Source of the DNA: JABDEZ01 sp965276955
GTDB taxonomy: Bacteria; Bacteroidota; Bacteroidia; Chitinophagales; Chitinophagaceae
DNA length: 64,000 nucleotides
Direction: 5' to 3'
Assembly: GCA_965276955.1 (NCBI GenBank)
Contig: CBDIBP010000036.1
Coordinates: forward strand, 90,776 to 154,775
The position numbers and the translations under genes were made by a program. Below are positions 55,807 through 64,000 of this stretch, piece after piece (position 1 is the first letter of the stretch; the number at the start of each line of letters is the position of its first letter). The notes beneath the pieces are model-generated. The model was given only the letters and a program-made list of their open reading frames with translations, was not told the DNA's origin and searched no databases.

Positions 55807-56361
55807 TCACTTTAAAGGCGTGATCAACGAATAAATAACACTATCGAGAAAGACCCCATTAAAATAATAATTTTCTCTGAAATGGGCCTCTTTGACAAAG
55901 TCATTGCGCTCCAGCAGCTTTATGGAAGCCTGATTGAGCGGGTCTACATTGGCCTGTATGGAATGTAATTTCATAATATGAAACCCATATTCCAATAGCG
56001 CGGCAACTGCTTCCTGCATGAGCCCCTTATGGTGGTGGTGGGGATGCAGGGCATAACCTATCTCTGACAGATGATGCTCCTTGTCCGTACGCCAAAAGCC
56101 TATGTAACCGATGAGCTTATCATCGCCCTTGAGGGTAATGGCCCATGCAATATCATTGTTGTTGGCGATACCATCGTTCATTTTACCAATAAGCTCTTTT
56201 GCTTCTGATACCGCAATTGCCAATGGACGACCAATATATTTCATGACCTCACGATCGGAGCGGAGGAAGAACATTTCGTCGGCATCGTCCTGGTGTACCT
56301 GGCGCAGTACCAGCCGTTGGGTAGTGAGCACCGGAAATGGAGCAAAATTAAATTCCAGCAT
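55807..56361 (-). CDS. GNAT-family N-acetyltransferase (RimJ/RimL-like)
   Basis: 184 residues. TQRLVLRQVHQDDADEMFFLRSD (outline) opens the RimJ/RimL-type fold. The acetyl-CoA-binding segment is IGYALHPHHHHKGLMQEAVAALLEYGF, which has the shape of the family's Q/R-x-x-G-x-A loop although the loop is His-rich (HPHHHHKGLM). The end NVDPLNQASIKLLERNDF is typical. The acceptor is unknown: ribosomal-protein N-termini, amines or antibiotics are all possible in the family. 22 bases after the membrane protein's... upstream neighbour lies the start; its promoter is not evident. Confidence 0.88.
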   Translation of the reverse strand: MLEFNFAPFPVLTTQRLVLRQVHQDDADEMFFLRSDREVMKYIGRPLAIAVSEAKELIGKMNDGIANNNDIAWAITLKGDDKLIGYIGFWRTDKEHHLSEIGYALHPHHHHKGLMQEAVAALLEYGFHIMKLHSIQANVDPLNQASIKLLERNDFVKEAHFRENYYFNGVFLDSVIYSLITPLK

Positions 56362-56383
56362 AAATACTATATATGTAGCAAAT

Positions 56384-57967
56384 CTATGGATTAACCTGGA
56401 AAATCTTTAGTCCGGGGATACTTCCTTTTGTGAGCTCGGGGAAAGGGTTATTGTGCTCGTCTCTCATCTGCACCGACTGGGCATCTGCAGGCTTGCAGTA
56501 AAAAAGGTAATAATTGACCTGGTAGCGTCTCATCTCCGCCAGTAATACCTTGTGAGTGAAGTAGAAATGCTCTATGGAATAATAAGGCATATGGGTGAGC
56601 AATGCTGTGATCGGGCAGCGATTCTCGCTCTCATTGGATGTGAAAGCACCTTTGAGGTGAAGGGAATTTATTGCCTGTGCTTCCATATACACATCCTTAC
56701 CCTTGTTGAGGAGGTTCTTCATATCATAAAGAGGAAAGGCGATGAAGGAAAAAGCGAACAAAACTACCAGGAAATAGTATGGAACAGGCCGCAAATACCT
56801 TTTTAATACCATAAGCCAGGTGGCACCTAATAACATAGATGCATAGAGCATAAGCCATATGTACCGGGCCTCGAAATGCATGAGGAAGTACCCGATGGGG
56901 ATGATGAGCGCAGCAAAGAACACGATCTTATGATGTGTTTGAAAAACTACCTGCTGGCGCAGGGAATAAAGGGCGATACCAGTGGCAGCCAATATGGTGA
57001 CCAGCAAGTAGCTAAGCTGCCCCATAGCAAAAAACGCCTGCATAGCAGCATAAAGACTACGGCCGCACTGCATAAGGAACAACTGCAGTGACTGCCACAT
57101 GGAATATATATGCCCCTCATTTATGTAAGGATCTTCCATGCTGTAGGGGGAATCGGAATAGGCGGGGGGTATGAGGTGGTTGATGCCCTGCTTGAATGTT
57201 TTGTGGCCGGTAACCGTCCACGAGCCGTTGATAGCACCGGCATTGCTGAGGCCCCAGGTGCCGTACTTAAGATGCAGCAGGTATATCCAAGGGGACATGA
57301 GCACAAGCATGGTACACAACACCACAGCAACTGCCTTTACATTTGACAATACAGGCTTGCCCTGTGCACGGTTAAGAATTGCGACAGATGCGCACAGGTG
57401 TAGTACTATAAAGTAGAAAGAATATGTTTTGGCAAAGTAGGCCAGCGCGCCGACCATACCGCACAATATCCACTTCCACCAGGTGGTGAGAAAGTGGCGC
57501 GAGCAAACCACCAGCAGATAGCAGAGCAGAAAAACGATCTGCCACAGATCATCGAACAGCTGCTCATAAAGGGAGTATACGAGCAATACCGGCAATACCA
57601 GCATCACGGCAGTGGTGATAAAAGCATCGATACGGAAACGGCGCAGCATAAAGAACATGGTGACTATAACGCACAGGCAAGCCAGTGCATTAGTGATATG
57701 TGCCGCAAAAAGACCATCTACCCCCCGGCGCATGCACAGCGATACCAGGAACGGGTGGAAAGGACTCCACAGGCCATTTACGGCCCGCAATGCATCGCCC
57801 GTAGCGTAGCGGTGTGCTATGGTGAGGTAGGCAACGGCATCGGGATCTATATAGTAACGGTAGTAAGGATAAGATAAAACGAACAACACCGCAAACAGCA
57901 TACCCGATAGCAACAAAGGCCAAAGCCCTGTTTTACGTGGTGCGGTTTGTATCGGGTCCATCAACAT
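56384..57967 (-). CDS. GT-C-like multi-pass membrane glycosyltransferase candidate
   Basis: About 527 residues from the ATG at 57967 (MLMDPIQTAPRK); a further in-frame ATG at 58030 is possible but gives an odd hydrophobic leader. Ten to twelve membrane helices. The first large outer loop contains YPYYRYYIDPDAVAYL and WSPFHPFLVSL, which is how GT-C enzymes (PMT/ArnT-type) place their catalytic acidic residues and following Pro-rich block. A soluble C-terminal domain of about 110 residues ends the protein. A polyprenyl-phosphate sugar donor would be expected for the class. The family is not securely identified. It precedes the acetyltransferase gene by 22 bases. Confidence 0.68.
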   Translation of the reverse strand: MLMDPIQTAPRKTGLWPLLLSGMLFAVLFVLSYPYYRYYIDPDAVAYLTIAHRYATGDALRAVNGLWSPFHPFLVSLCMRRGVDGLFAAHITNALACLCVIVTMFFMLRRFRIDAFITTAVMLVLPVLLVYSLYEQLFDDLWQIVFLLCYLLVVCSRHFLTTWWKWILCGMVGALAYFAKTYSFYFIVLHLCASVAILNRAQGKPVLSNVKAVAVVLCTMLVLMSPWIYLLHLKYGTWGLSNAGAINGSWTVTGHKTFKQGINHLIPPAYSDSPYSMEDPYINEGHIYSMWQSLQLFLMQCGRSLYAAMQAFFAMGQLSYLLVTILAATGIALYSLRQQVVFQTHHKIVFFAALIIPIGYFLMHFEARYIWLMLYASMLLGATWLMVLKRYLRPVPYYFLVVLFAFSFIAFPLYDMKNLLNKGKDVYMEAQAINSLHLKGAFTSNESENRCPITALLTHMPYYSIEHFYFTHKVLLAEMRRYQVNYYLFYCKPADAQSVQMRDEHNNPFPELTKGSIPGLKIFQVNP

Positions 57968-58051
57968 TGATTGCAAATTAAGAAAAGTAGCGGTAGGAGT
58001 AAAGAGAAAATACGAGGCTACTCCCCACAATAACTTTAATGTGCATTTGCT

Positions 58052-58510
58052 CTATAATTCCTGAGCAGCTTTCAAAGCGAACATCTCCACTTCAATAGAT
58101 AATCTAAAATTGGTCTGTTTTATTTTTTCGAGAAGCGGTTTGATAGAAGGAATTATTCCGTTCAGCTTAGCGCGAATGATCACTCCTATTGTACCTGTAA
58201 TTGTTATGCCCAATTTTTCGGCAATTTTTCGAGCTTTATAGTCATCCAGGATGACAGTGCAACCTGGTGTCTCAAGTGCCAAGGCTATTGCACTTGACTC
58301 GCCTTTATCAATTTGCATTTCTAAAAGCTGCTGCCTGTATCTATCTATAGCATCTATAATTACCACCCACTCTGGAAGAACATCACCATATTCTTTTGCA
58401 ATGTCTGATGTGGTTATAATCTGCCCATAAACTTTATACAACAACTCAAGCTCTCCAATATTATTTAAGATAATAAAACAACTTGTATCAGAGATAATTG
58501 TTTTATGCAT
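58052..58510 (-). CDS. PIN-domain toxin (DUF3368 type)
   Basis: 152 residues. The PIN nuclease residues are present: Asp8 in IISDTSCFI, Glu71 in KGESSAIAL and Asp89/Asp90 in VILDDYKARKIA, with LGITITGTIGVI behind them as in DUF3368 proteins. PIN toxins cut RNA with metal ions. Its start overlaps the end of the UPF0175 gene by 8 bases, the usual toxin-antitoxin linkage. It is the last gene of a five-gene run starting at the cystathionine beta-synthase. Confidence 0.88.
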   Translation of the reverse strand: MHKTIISDTSCFIILNNIGELELLYKVYGQIITTSDIAKEYGDVLPEWVVIIDAIDRYRQQLLEMQIDKGESSAIALALETPGCTVILDDYKARKIAEKLGITITGTIGVIIRAKLNGIIPSIKPLLEKIKQTNFRLSIEVEMFALKAAQEL

Positions 58511-58730
58511 TGGCTACATCCCTGGAGATATCTGAAGATGGAAAATTGAAAATTGAAACATTGACCTTACCTAAAAGTTCAGCAAATGTCCTCTTGCTTA
58601 GACCTGCAACCTCTGCTGCCTGGCCTAATGAAAGCTTACCTTGTTCATAAAGTTTTGATGCAACAAGCATAGCAAGCTCACTGTTATCTACATCTAAGGT
58701 GTCGGGTACATTTAGTGTCAGCGTTCTCAT
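58503..58730 (-). CDS. UPF0175-family antitoxin
   Basis: 75 residues. It has the UPF0175 pattern: strand LTLNVPDTL, then a helix-turn-helix-like block KLYEQGKLSLGQAAEVAGLSKRTFAELL (outline), then a short tail that would wrap the toxin (VSIFNFPSS). Typical partner of DUF3368 PIN toxins, neutralising them and repressing the operon. It lies 19 bases after the BtuF-like gene. Confidence 0.88.
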   Translation of the reverse strand: MRTLTLNVPDTLDVDNSELAMLVASKLYEQGKLSLGQAAEVAGLSKRTFAELLGKVNVSIFNFPSSDISRDVANA

Positions 58731-58749
58731 TACTCAAATTTAAGATTTT

Positions 58750-59547
58750 TTACTGTGCACCAAAAGTTTTTGTTAACCCACATATATAGCTTGCAGCTTG
58801 TACTAACCTACTCCCGTACCAACTGAACATCTCCCCATCTACCAATTTTATTTCGGCGGTTGGGAGAACATTTTTTATTTCTGCTATGTGCTTTTCTTTG
58901 AAGGGGTATGGCTCGGAAGAAAGGAGTATGAGCTGGGGTTGTAATGGTATAAGATCTTCTAAGGCAATGGAGGGATAACGCGGTTGGTTCTTCAACACAT
59001 TTTCCCAGCCCATTGTTTCTATCATGTTGCTGATGAAGGTATCGCCGCCTGCGCACATCCATGGGTCGCGCCAAATGAAGTAGGCAACGCGCACCGGGTG
59101 TGACGCTTTTTTTATTTTTGCGAATCCTTCTGTGATCTGTTGAACGAGGGCCTTTGCTTTATGCTCTTCATTCACCAAAGCACCTATCTGCTGTATCATA
59201 GTAAGTGCATCGCTGATACTCTTTATATCGCTTACCCACACGGGGTACTTTTGCGCCAGCTGCTCTATATCTTCTTTAGTATTCTCTTCTTTGTTAGCAA
59301 TTATCAGGTCGGGCTGAAGTTTTGCGACCTGTTCAAAGTTCACTTTTTTTGTGCCCCCTACCCTTGTCTTGCTCCTGAACCACTCTTGCGGATGCACACA
59401 GAATTTAGTGATACCGCATACCCTGTCACCCAGGCCCAGGTCGTACAGCAATTCGGTTTGTGAGGGCACAAGGGATATGATACGCTGGGGAGCGAAAGGG
59501 ACAATTATCTCCCTGCCCATCATATCTGTAACGCTACACTTTTGCAT
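58750..59547 (-). CDS. BtuF-like helical-backbone metal/cobalamin receptor without signal peptide
   Basis: About 265 residues from the ATG at 59547 (MQKCSVTDMMGREI). APQRIISLVPSQTELLYDLGLGDRVCGITKFC (outline) and PDLIIANKEENTKEDIEQL, then VRVAYFIWRDPWMCAGGDTFISNMIE (outline), are typical of class III substrate-binding proteins (BtuF/FhuD-like, two lobes joined by a rigid helix). Relatives bind cobalamin or siderophore-iron in the periplasm. No signal peptide is seen at this start, and the longer in-frame start at 59577 (MCYSFIAGLQ) offers only a short hydrophobic bit. No ABC permease or ATPase is nearby. Its start overlaps the preceding gene by 14 bases. Confidence 0.8.
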   Translation of the reverse strand: MQKCSVTDMMGREIIVPFAPQRIISLVPSQTELLYDLGLGDRVCGITKFCVHPQEWFRSKTRVGGTKKVNFEQVAKLQPDLIIANKEENTKEDIEQLAQKYPVWVSDIKSISDALTMIQQIGALVNEEHKAKALVQQITEGFAKIKKASHPVRVAYFIWRDPWMCAGGDTFISNMIETMGWENVLKNQPRYPSIALEDLIPLQPQLILLSSEPYPFKEKHIAEIKNVLPTAEIKLVDGEMFSWYGSRLVQAASYICGLTKTFGAQ

Positions 59548-59905
59548 CTGTAAGCCTGCGATAAAAGAATAGCACAAAGAAACTGAATAACAGATCGAGC
59601 GGGAACATGGGGCCGGTGTACATACCAGTAAGATAGCGCTGGCGTATGATGTAGTATAGTGCCAAATTGAAGCAGGAAAGAAATATATACCCTATGGCGG
59701 CCCATTTGCGACCGTCACAAATAAATATCCAACAGGCGGTGTATGCGAGCATCCATAGAGATTGAAGCCAATCGAGCCCAAATGGCGATGTATGCACCAG
59801 CCATATAGTGTACAACAGCCACAAAATATGGAACAAGGCCACCAATGGAAATATCAGTGGTGGCCTTGTGAGAAGACCATTATAAAATTTTGCGAGTTTA
59901 CTCAA
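59534..59905 (-). CDS. Small four-helix membrane protein
   Basis: 123 residues with four predicted membrane helices (about 16-36, 45-62, 68-85, 100-116). No catalytic motif or family I can name. It begins one base after the cystathionine beta-synthase stop and overlaps the BtuF-like gene by 14 bases, so it is certainly co-transcribed. Function unknown. Confidence 0.72.
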   Translation of the reverse strand: MSKLAKFYNGLLTRPPLIFPLVALFHILWLLYTIWLVHTSPFGLDWLQSLWMLAYTACWIFICDGRKWAAIGYIFLSCFNLALYYIIRQRYLTGMYTGPMFPLDLLFSFFVLFFYRRLTDAKV

Positions 59906-59906
59906 A

Positions 59907-61271
59907 TTATCCTTTTGAAAAAGCGTTCAGTATATCGTACTTGGTAAGAATGTGGTACTGGCCGCTTTCATCTTTTGCCAGCACAGCGCCATTGTCTTTA
60001 TTGATGTAGTGCGTGAGGCGCTCCAGCGGGGTATCCATTTCTACTACCGGTATCTCTTTGTCCATTATATCGCCCACCAGTTGCTCACGCACATCTATAT
60101 CCTCTATCAGTTTTTTGAAGAGGCTGCTCTGTGTTACTGCGCCGGTCATCTGGCCATTCAGCATTACCGGCACCTGCTCTATATCGTACTTCTTCATCAG
60201 CTCCATAGCATCGGCTACTTTGCTATTCTGATCGATCGTCACCAGCCTGCGGCGGCCCAGTCCACTTATCAGGTCGCCCACGGTATCTACCTCCAGGAAG
60301 CCCCTGTCCAGCATCCACTCATCGTTGTATATTTTACCTACGTAGCGGCTGCCGTGATCGTGAAATATGACCACCACCACATCATCTTTCTTCAGTTTAT
60401 CTTTAAGCTGACGCAGACCTGCAACAACAGACCCTGCCGAGTAGCCTACAAATATCCCCTCTTCGCGGGTAATGCGGCGTGCCATAAGTGCGCCATCCTT
60501 ATCGGTCACTTTCTCGAAATGGTCCAGCACCGTCCTGTCGTAGTTCTGTGGTAGAAAATCCTCACCAAAGCCTTCTGAAAAATAAGGGTGTACCTCATTC
60601 ATATCCAACTCACCGGTATCGAACCATTTTTTCAATAATGAGCCGTAGGTATCTATGGCCCATACCTGAATATCAGGGTTCTGTTCTTTCAAATATTTAC
60701 CCGTACCTACTATAGTGCCGCCAGTACCAGCTGCTACTACCAGGTGTGTGACCTTACCATCTGTCTGATCCCATATCTCAGGGCCAGTCTGCTCATAATG
60801 TGCCTGGCGGTTGGCAAGGTTATCGTACTGGTTCACATACCATGAATTGGGTGTTTCTTTAGCCAGCCTGCGCGATACCTGGTAATAAGAGCGTGGATCT
60901 TCCGGGTCAACATTTGTAGGACAAACGATGACCTGTGCGCCCAGCGCTTTCAATATATCTGCTTTTTCTTTCGATTGTTTATCGGTAGTGGTAAATATGC
61001 ACTTGTAGCCTTTAATGATAGCTGCCATAGCCAGGCCCATACCTGTATTGCCCGACGTACCTTCTATAATGGTGCCTCCCGGTTTTATTCTACCATCGGC
61101 CTCTGCCACTTCCAGCATTTTGAGGGCCATACGATCTTTGATGGAATTGCCGGGATTGAATGTTTCTACTTTTGCGTAAACGGCACATGGTAAACCCTCT
61201 ACCACTTTATGCAGTTTTACTAATGGAGTGTTCCCTATTGTTTGCAGGATATTGTCATAGACGCGCTTCAT
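59907..61271 (-). CDS. Cystathionine beta-synthase with CBS-domain pair
   Basis: 454 residues. The PLP domain has Lys45 in NPGNSIKDRMAL, the phosphate loop GTSGNTGMGLA and AAGTGGTIVGTGKYL, and the SAGSVVAGL region near 295. Two CBS domains follow (about 335-454, SKVADAMELMKKYDIEQVPVM and PVVEMDTPLERLTHYINKD, outline). The full fold resembles cystathionine beta-synthase more than plain cysteine synthase, but bacteria use such proteins for either step; the C-terminal CBS pair probably senses an adenosyl ligand. It heads the five-gene run down to the PIN toxin. A -7-like TACCTTCG lies at 61300-61307. Confidence 0.92.
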   Translation of the reverse strand: MKRVYDNILQTIGNTPLVKLHKVVEGLPCAVYAKVETFNPGNSIKDRMALKMLEVAEADGRIKPGGTIIEGTSGNTGMGLAMAAIIKGYKCIFTTTDKQSKEKADILKALGAQVIVCPTNVDPEDPRSYYQVSRRLAKETPNSWYVNQYDNLANRQAHYEQTGPEIWDQTDGKVTHLVVAAGTGGTIVGTGKYLKEQNPDIQVWAIDTYGSLLKKWFDTGELDMNEVHPYFSEGFGEDFLPQNYDRTVLDHFEKVTDKDGALMARRITREEGIFVGYSAGSVVAGLRQLKDKLKKDDVVVVIFHDHGSRYVGKIYNDEWMLDRGFLEVDTVGDLISGLGRRRLVTIDQNSKVADAMELMKKYDIEQVPVMLNGQMTGAVTQSSLFKKLIEDIDVREQLVGDIMDKEIPVVEMDTPLERLTHYINKDNGAVLAKDESGQYHILTKYDILNAFSKG

Positions 61272-61383
61272 AAACTACTATTTTATACTGGATATGGCAC
61301 GAAGGTAAAATAAATACCCAAAGCACTGCAGCAGAATAGCAAGTTGACAAAAATACAATGTTGGAATTGGGCCTTACTGCAAA

Positions 61384-62772
61384 CTAATAATCACGCTTCC
61401 TTTTATTGAGCACAAAGTGCACCCCAGTGAAAACATCGAAATTGTTGACCGTATTGCCTAGGACCGGGGTAACGAGGGAGGTGCTACCTATGTAAAATGG
61501 CCCCACATATGCAATAAGCCCCATATTGCCCGCCCGCTCAGCATTCACCGCAAATGGAATGGCAAGTGCAAAATATTTTGTCTCGTATCGCAAACCCAAG
61601 CCGCCCGATGTGATGTAGTGTGTCACATACTTATCAGTAGAAGCGGAGCGCAGGTTGATGAGTGCATTGGCATTGAGGTAGAAGTGTGTGCCGAGTTTCA
61701 GGTCCATGCTCAGGTGCATGGCCGTGGGCAGCGTCACTTTAAATCTACTGGCCTTGCCGGTCTGGGTTATGGCACTATCTGTTTGCAATTGGTTTATTGC
61801 CTGTCCGTAAGTTTTGGTAGCATCTTTGTTCACGCTATAGATACCGTAAGCACCTTCCCGACCTGTATAAGAACCGGTAGTAGTAGATGCGACATAGCTG
61901 ATGCCGCCGATATCGGTAATAGAACCTGCAAAGCGCACCAGGTAATCGCTCTTGGTCTCCATACCTACCAGCTGGCGATACTCGTATACCACACCCATAT
62001 CTATACCAAAACCGCGACCAGTTTGGGTATTGGCGAAATTACTGAGTGGAGAACCCTTTGACAACCATTTATTAGCATATGGGGTAAAAGCAACGTTCAC
62101 ATTGCCCTGCATATCATACAAGATATTCTGCTTATCTACTTTAAAAGATGCCTGCGGTACGGTGACGCCTGCGGCAGCGTAGCCTACCATATAGTTGGCG
62201 GTAATACCACCGGTGAACAGGTTCTCTTCGTTTTGTGCAATGATACCACCATAAGCCACCCCCACCTGCGCAAATAGCTGGTTGGCAAAAGAAAATTTAT
62301 TGAGATTGTATAGCTTGCTGGTATCAGCCGGCTGGCCGCCCATGAGGCGGAAAGCATCGTCATTAAGGTTATCAATATTCATGATATACCTGAGCCTGGT
62401 GAAGACACCCAGATAATATTTTTTCTTTATCTTGAATGATGCGGCTGGCCCCAGGATATCAGCATTGCCCCAGATGGCTTTATTACCGTGGTTGGTAGAC
62501 TTTATAAAATAGGGATTGCTTACCCCGTTCAACAGAGAGCTGATACCTTGTTTCTGCAACTCATAAGCGTTACTGCCGGCATACCCACTGGCTCCAAAAA
62601 GGTTTACCTGCATGTCGTCCTCGTTCACTACATAAGCAGGGTTGGTAAAGGCGTCAGTAATAACATTTTTACTGAGTGTGACACCAGAGAACGATTGTGC
62701 CCCGACTTTACTGAGCGGGCAAAAAACAACGAACACTGCCAGACACAAACTAACTGCCGGGAATAACTTCAT
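61384..62772 (-). CDS. DUF5723-family outer-membrane protein
   Basis: About 462 residues from the ATG at 62772 (MKLFPAVSLCLAVFVVF), a clean signal peptide ending near GAQ. A much longer in-frame start at 63138 is rejected because it overlaps mdh and has no coding character. SFSGVTLSKNVITDAFTNPAYVVNED gives the conserved N-terminus (NPA motif) shared with PorP/SprF-like and DUF5723 barrels; the rest consists of long beta strands with aromatic girdles. Likely an outer-membrane barrel; function unknown. Divergent from mdh and 112 bases before the cystathionine beta-synthase gene. Confidence 0.82.
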   Translation of the reverse strand: MKLFPAVSLCLAVFVVFCPLSKVGAQSFSGVTLSKNVITDAFTNPAYVVNEDDMQVNLFGASGYAGSNAYELQKQGISSLLNGVSNPYFIKSTNHGNKAIWGNADILGPAASFKIKKKYYLGVFTRLRYIMNIDNLNDDAFRLMGGQPADTSKLYNLNKFSFANQLFAQVGVAYGGIIAQNEENLFTGGITANYMVGYAAAGVTVPQASFKVDKQNILYDMQGNVNVAFTPYANKWLSKGSPLSNFANTQTGRGFGIDMGVVYEYRQLVGMETKSDYLVRFAGSITDIGGISYVASTTTGSYTGREGAYGIYSVNKDATKTYGQAINQLQTDSAITQTGKASRFKVTLPTAMHLSMDLKLGTHFYLNANALINLRSASTDKYVTHYITSGGLGLRYETKYFALAIPFAVNAERAGNMGLIAYVGPFYIGSTSLVTPVLGNTVNNFDVFTGVHFVLNKRKRDY

Positions 62773-62951
62773 ATGTGTATATGTATGCAAAAGTTGATAA
62801 ATGTAGACAAAAAGGCAATTAAAAATGAATAGCTGTACTAAACAAGACGGAACTGTTGACCACAAACTTTGAAAACGCTTAAAACCTTTACATATATTTT
62901 GGTTCGTTATTCCAGTATTATCTAATTGTGACCATTCATGTTGCGATTGCT

Positions 62952-62959
62952 TATATTTG
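62952..62959 (+). promoter_or_regulatory. Probable -7 element of mdh
   Basis: TATATTTG, a full TAnnTTTG match 38 bases before the mdh ATG. A TTG at 62926-62928 lies 23 bases upstream, a little far for the -33 box. Confidence 0.6.
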
Positions 62960-62997
62960 CGGCGTAAAATAATTTTCCATCTTAAAATACCACTAAA

Positions 62998-63933
62998 ATG
63001 AAAGTAACTGTAGTAGGCGCCGGAGCTGTAGGCGCTACCTGTGCCGACAATATTGCCCGCCGCCAACTGGTGGAAGAGCTTGTACTTGTAGATATTAAAG
63101 AAGGTTTTGCTGAAGGTAAAGCGCTGGATATTATGCAAACCTCATCGCTGGCTGGTTTTGATACCCGTGTAGTAGGTGTGACCAATGATTATAGCAAAAC
63201 TGCGAACTCGGATGTGTGTGTTATTACCAGCGGTATACCCCGCAAACCGGGTATGACACGCGAAGAACTAATAGGCACCAACGCCCGCATAGTGGAAGAA
63301 GTAAGCAAGAACCTGCTGAAATATTCGCCCGATACAATAATAGTTGTGATATCGAATCCAATGGATACCATGACCTACCTGACACTGAAAGCTACAGGCC
63401 TGCCTAAGCACCGTGTGATAGGAATGGGCGGTATACTGGATAGTGCACGTTTTAAAACGTACCTGCAAAAAGCACTGGACTGCTCGCAGAACGACCTGCA
63501 AGCAACAGTGATAGGCGGCCATGGCGATACTACCATGATACCGCTTACCCGCCTGGCCACGCTGAACGGTACGCCGGTAGCCAATATGCTGAGCGAAGAC
63601 CAACTGAAACAAATAGCTGCCGATACTATGGTAGGCGGCGCAACGCTTACTAAATTGCTGGGCACCTCTGCATGGTATGCACCGGGCGCTGCCGGCGCAG
63701 AACTGGTAGAATCCATCATACGCAACCAGAAGAAAGTATTCCCCTGCTGCGTAGCGCTGGAAGGTGAATATGGCCAGAACGACATATGCCTGGGTGTGCC
63801 TGTAGTGATAGGCAGCAAAGGCTGGGAAAAAATAATTGACTACAAACTGAACGAAGCTGAAACTTCTGAATTCAACAAATCGGCAGAGGCAGTACGCAGC
63901 ATGAATAAAGTGCTGGATACCATAGTGGCTTAA
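62998..63933 (+). CDS. mdh: Malate dehydrogenase (lactate-dehydrogenase-like type)
   Basis: 311 residues. The NAD-binding motif is VVGAGAVGATCADNIA (about 5-20), VDIKEGFAEGKALD follows with the adenosine-binding Asp, GIPRKPGMTREEL carries the substrate Arg (Arg82-type), SNPMDTMTYL the conserved Asn-Pro, and GGHGDTTMIP the catalytic His of the Asp-His pair. The length and the Arg positions are those of the LDH-like malate dehydrogenases common in Bacteroidota. It oxidises malate to oxaloacetate in the citric acid cycle. No terminator is seen before the window ends 67 bases later. Confidence 0.96.
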   Translation: MKVTVVGAGAVGATCADNIARRQLVEELVLVDIKEGFAEGKALDIMQTSSLAGFDTRVVGVTNDYSKTANSDVCVITSGIPRKPGMTREELIGTNARIVEEVSKNLLKYSPDTIIVVISNPMDTMTYLTLKATGLPKHRVIGMGGILDSARFKTYLQKALDCSQNDLQATVIGGHGDTTMIPLTRLATLNGTPVANMLSEDQLKQIAADTMVGGATLTKLLGTSAWYAPGAAGAELVESIIRNQKKVFPCCVALEGEYGQNDICLGVPVVIGSKGWEKIIDYKLNEAETSEFNKSAEAVRSMNKVLDTIVA

Positions 63934-64000
63934 TAAGGTCGAAAGTCTATAGGAAAAAGATGTGGACCGATAAGTGACAATAAAAAGAGCAAGCCGCCCA

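Noticed and set aside
62773..63138. A 122-residue N-terminal extension of the DUF5723 protein
   Set aside because: It overlaps mdh and its promoter, looks non-coding, and the ATG at 62772 starts a clean signal peptide.

Overview
The window is a chromosomal segment of a member of the Bacteroidota, most likely of the family Chitinophagaceae (inference from gene content; no phylogeny could be run). The clues are type IX secretion (T9SS) genes scattered along it (porT, a PorP/SprF-PorE-like pair, a large cargo protein with a C-terminal sorting domain), a detached atpD-atpC pair with a very short epsilon subunit, split transhydrogenase genes, a TlpA/DUF4369-type lipoprotein, and promoters of the Bacteroidota type (TTTG, about 19 bp, TAnnTTTG). 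It is mostly ordinary core genome. There are no phages, insertion sequences or CRISPR arrays.

Layout. 1-9.5 kb (minus strand): a heme oxygenase cut by the window edge and its overlapping response regulator (probably the start of a bacteriophytochrome operon), then an operon of three tandem DUF3857/transglutaminase-like exported proteins followed by an MscS-type channel. 9.5-18.3 kb: one 2895-residue cyclic beta-1,2-glucan synthase. 18.3-22.7 kb: a thioesterase, a YdeI/OmdA-type protein and a T9SS cargo protein. 22.7-23.7 kb: a gene-free stretch carrying two copies of a dispersed repeat. 23.7-27 kb: oxyR facing a spermidine-synthase-like gene, plsY and prmA. 27-31 kb: PorE-like and PorP/SprF genes with a decayed cargo stub. 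31-39 kb: ftsK, a lolA-like gene, a membrane protein, a TlpA lipoprotein and atpDC. 39-45 kb: a two-lobed aspartic-protease-like protein, an Old Yellow Enzyme, pntAA-AB-B and a lipoprotein with an EGF-like module. 45-48.2 kb: tRNA-Thr, -Tyr, -Gly, -Thr, tuf, tRNA-Trp, secE, nusG. 48.3-52 kb: two small hypothetical genes, a Dcm/Vsr pair without a visible restriction enzyme, and porT. 52-53.4 kb: a one-cysteine peroxiredoxin and two more copies of the dispersed repeat. 53.4-64 kb: a DadA-like oxidase, fbaB, a GNAT, a membrane glycosyltransferase-like protein, a compact operon (cystathionine beta-synthase, small membrane protein, BtuF-like protein, UPF0175/PIN toxin-antitoxin pair), an outer-membrane DUF5723 protein and mdh.

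How it fits together. Several genes serve the envelope: T9SS machinery and cargo, LolA-like carrier, cyclic glucan synthesis, mechanosensitive channel and exported transglutaminase-like proteins. Others serve energy and redox metabolism: ATP synthase beta/epsilon, transhydrogenase, malate dehydrogenase, OxyR and peroxiredoxin. The items I find most worth a second look are the stepwise loss of catalytic residues in the three tandem transglutaminase-like proteins, the dispersed repeat family with inverted ends, the cargo stub left beside an intact PorP/SprF-PorE pair, the bilobal aspartic-protease-like protein, and the paired palindromes at 48682-48713.
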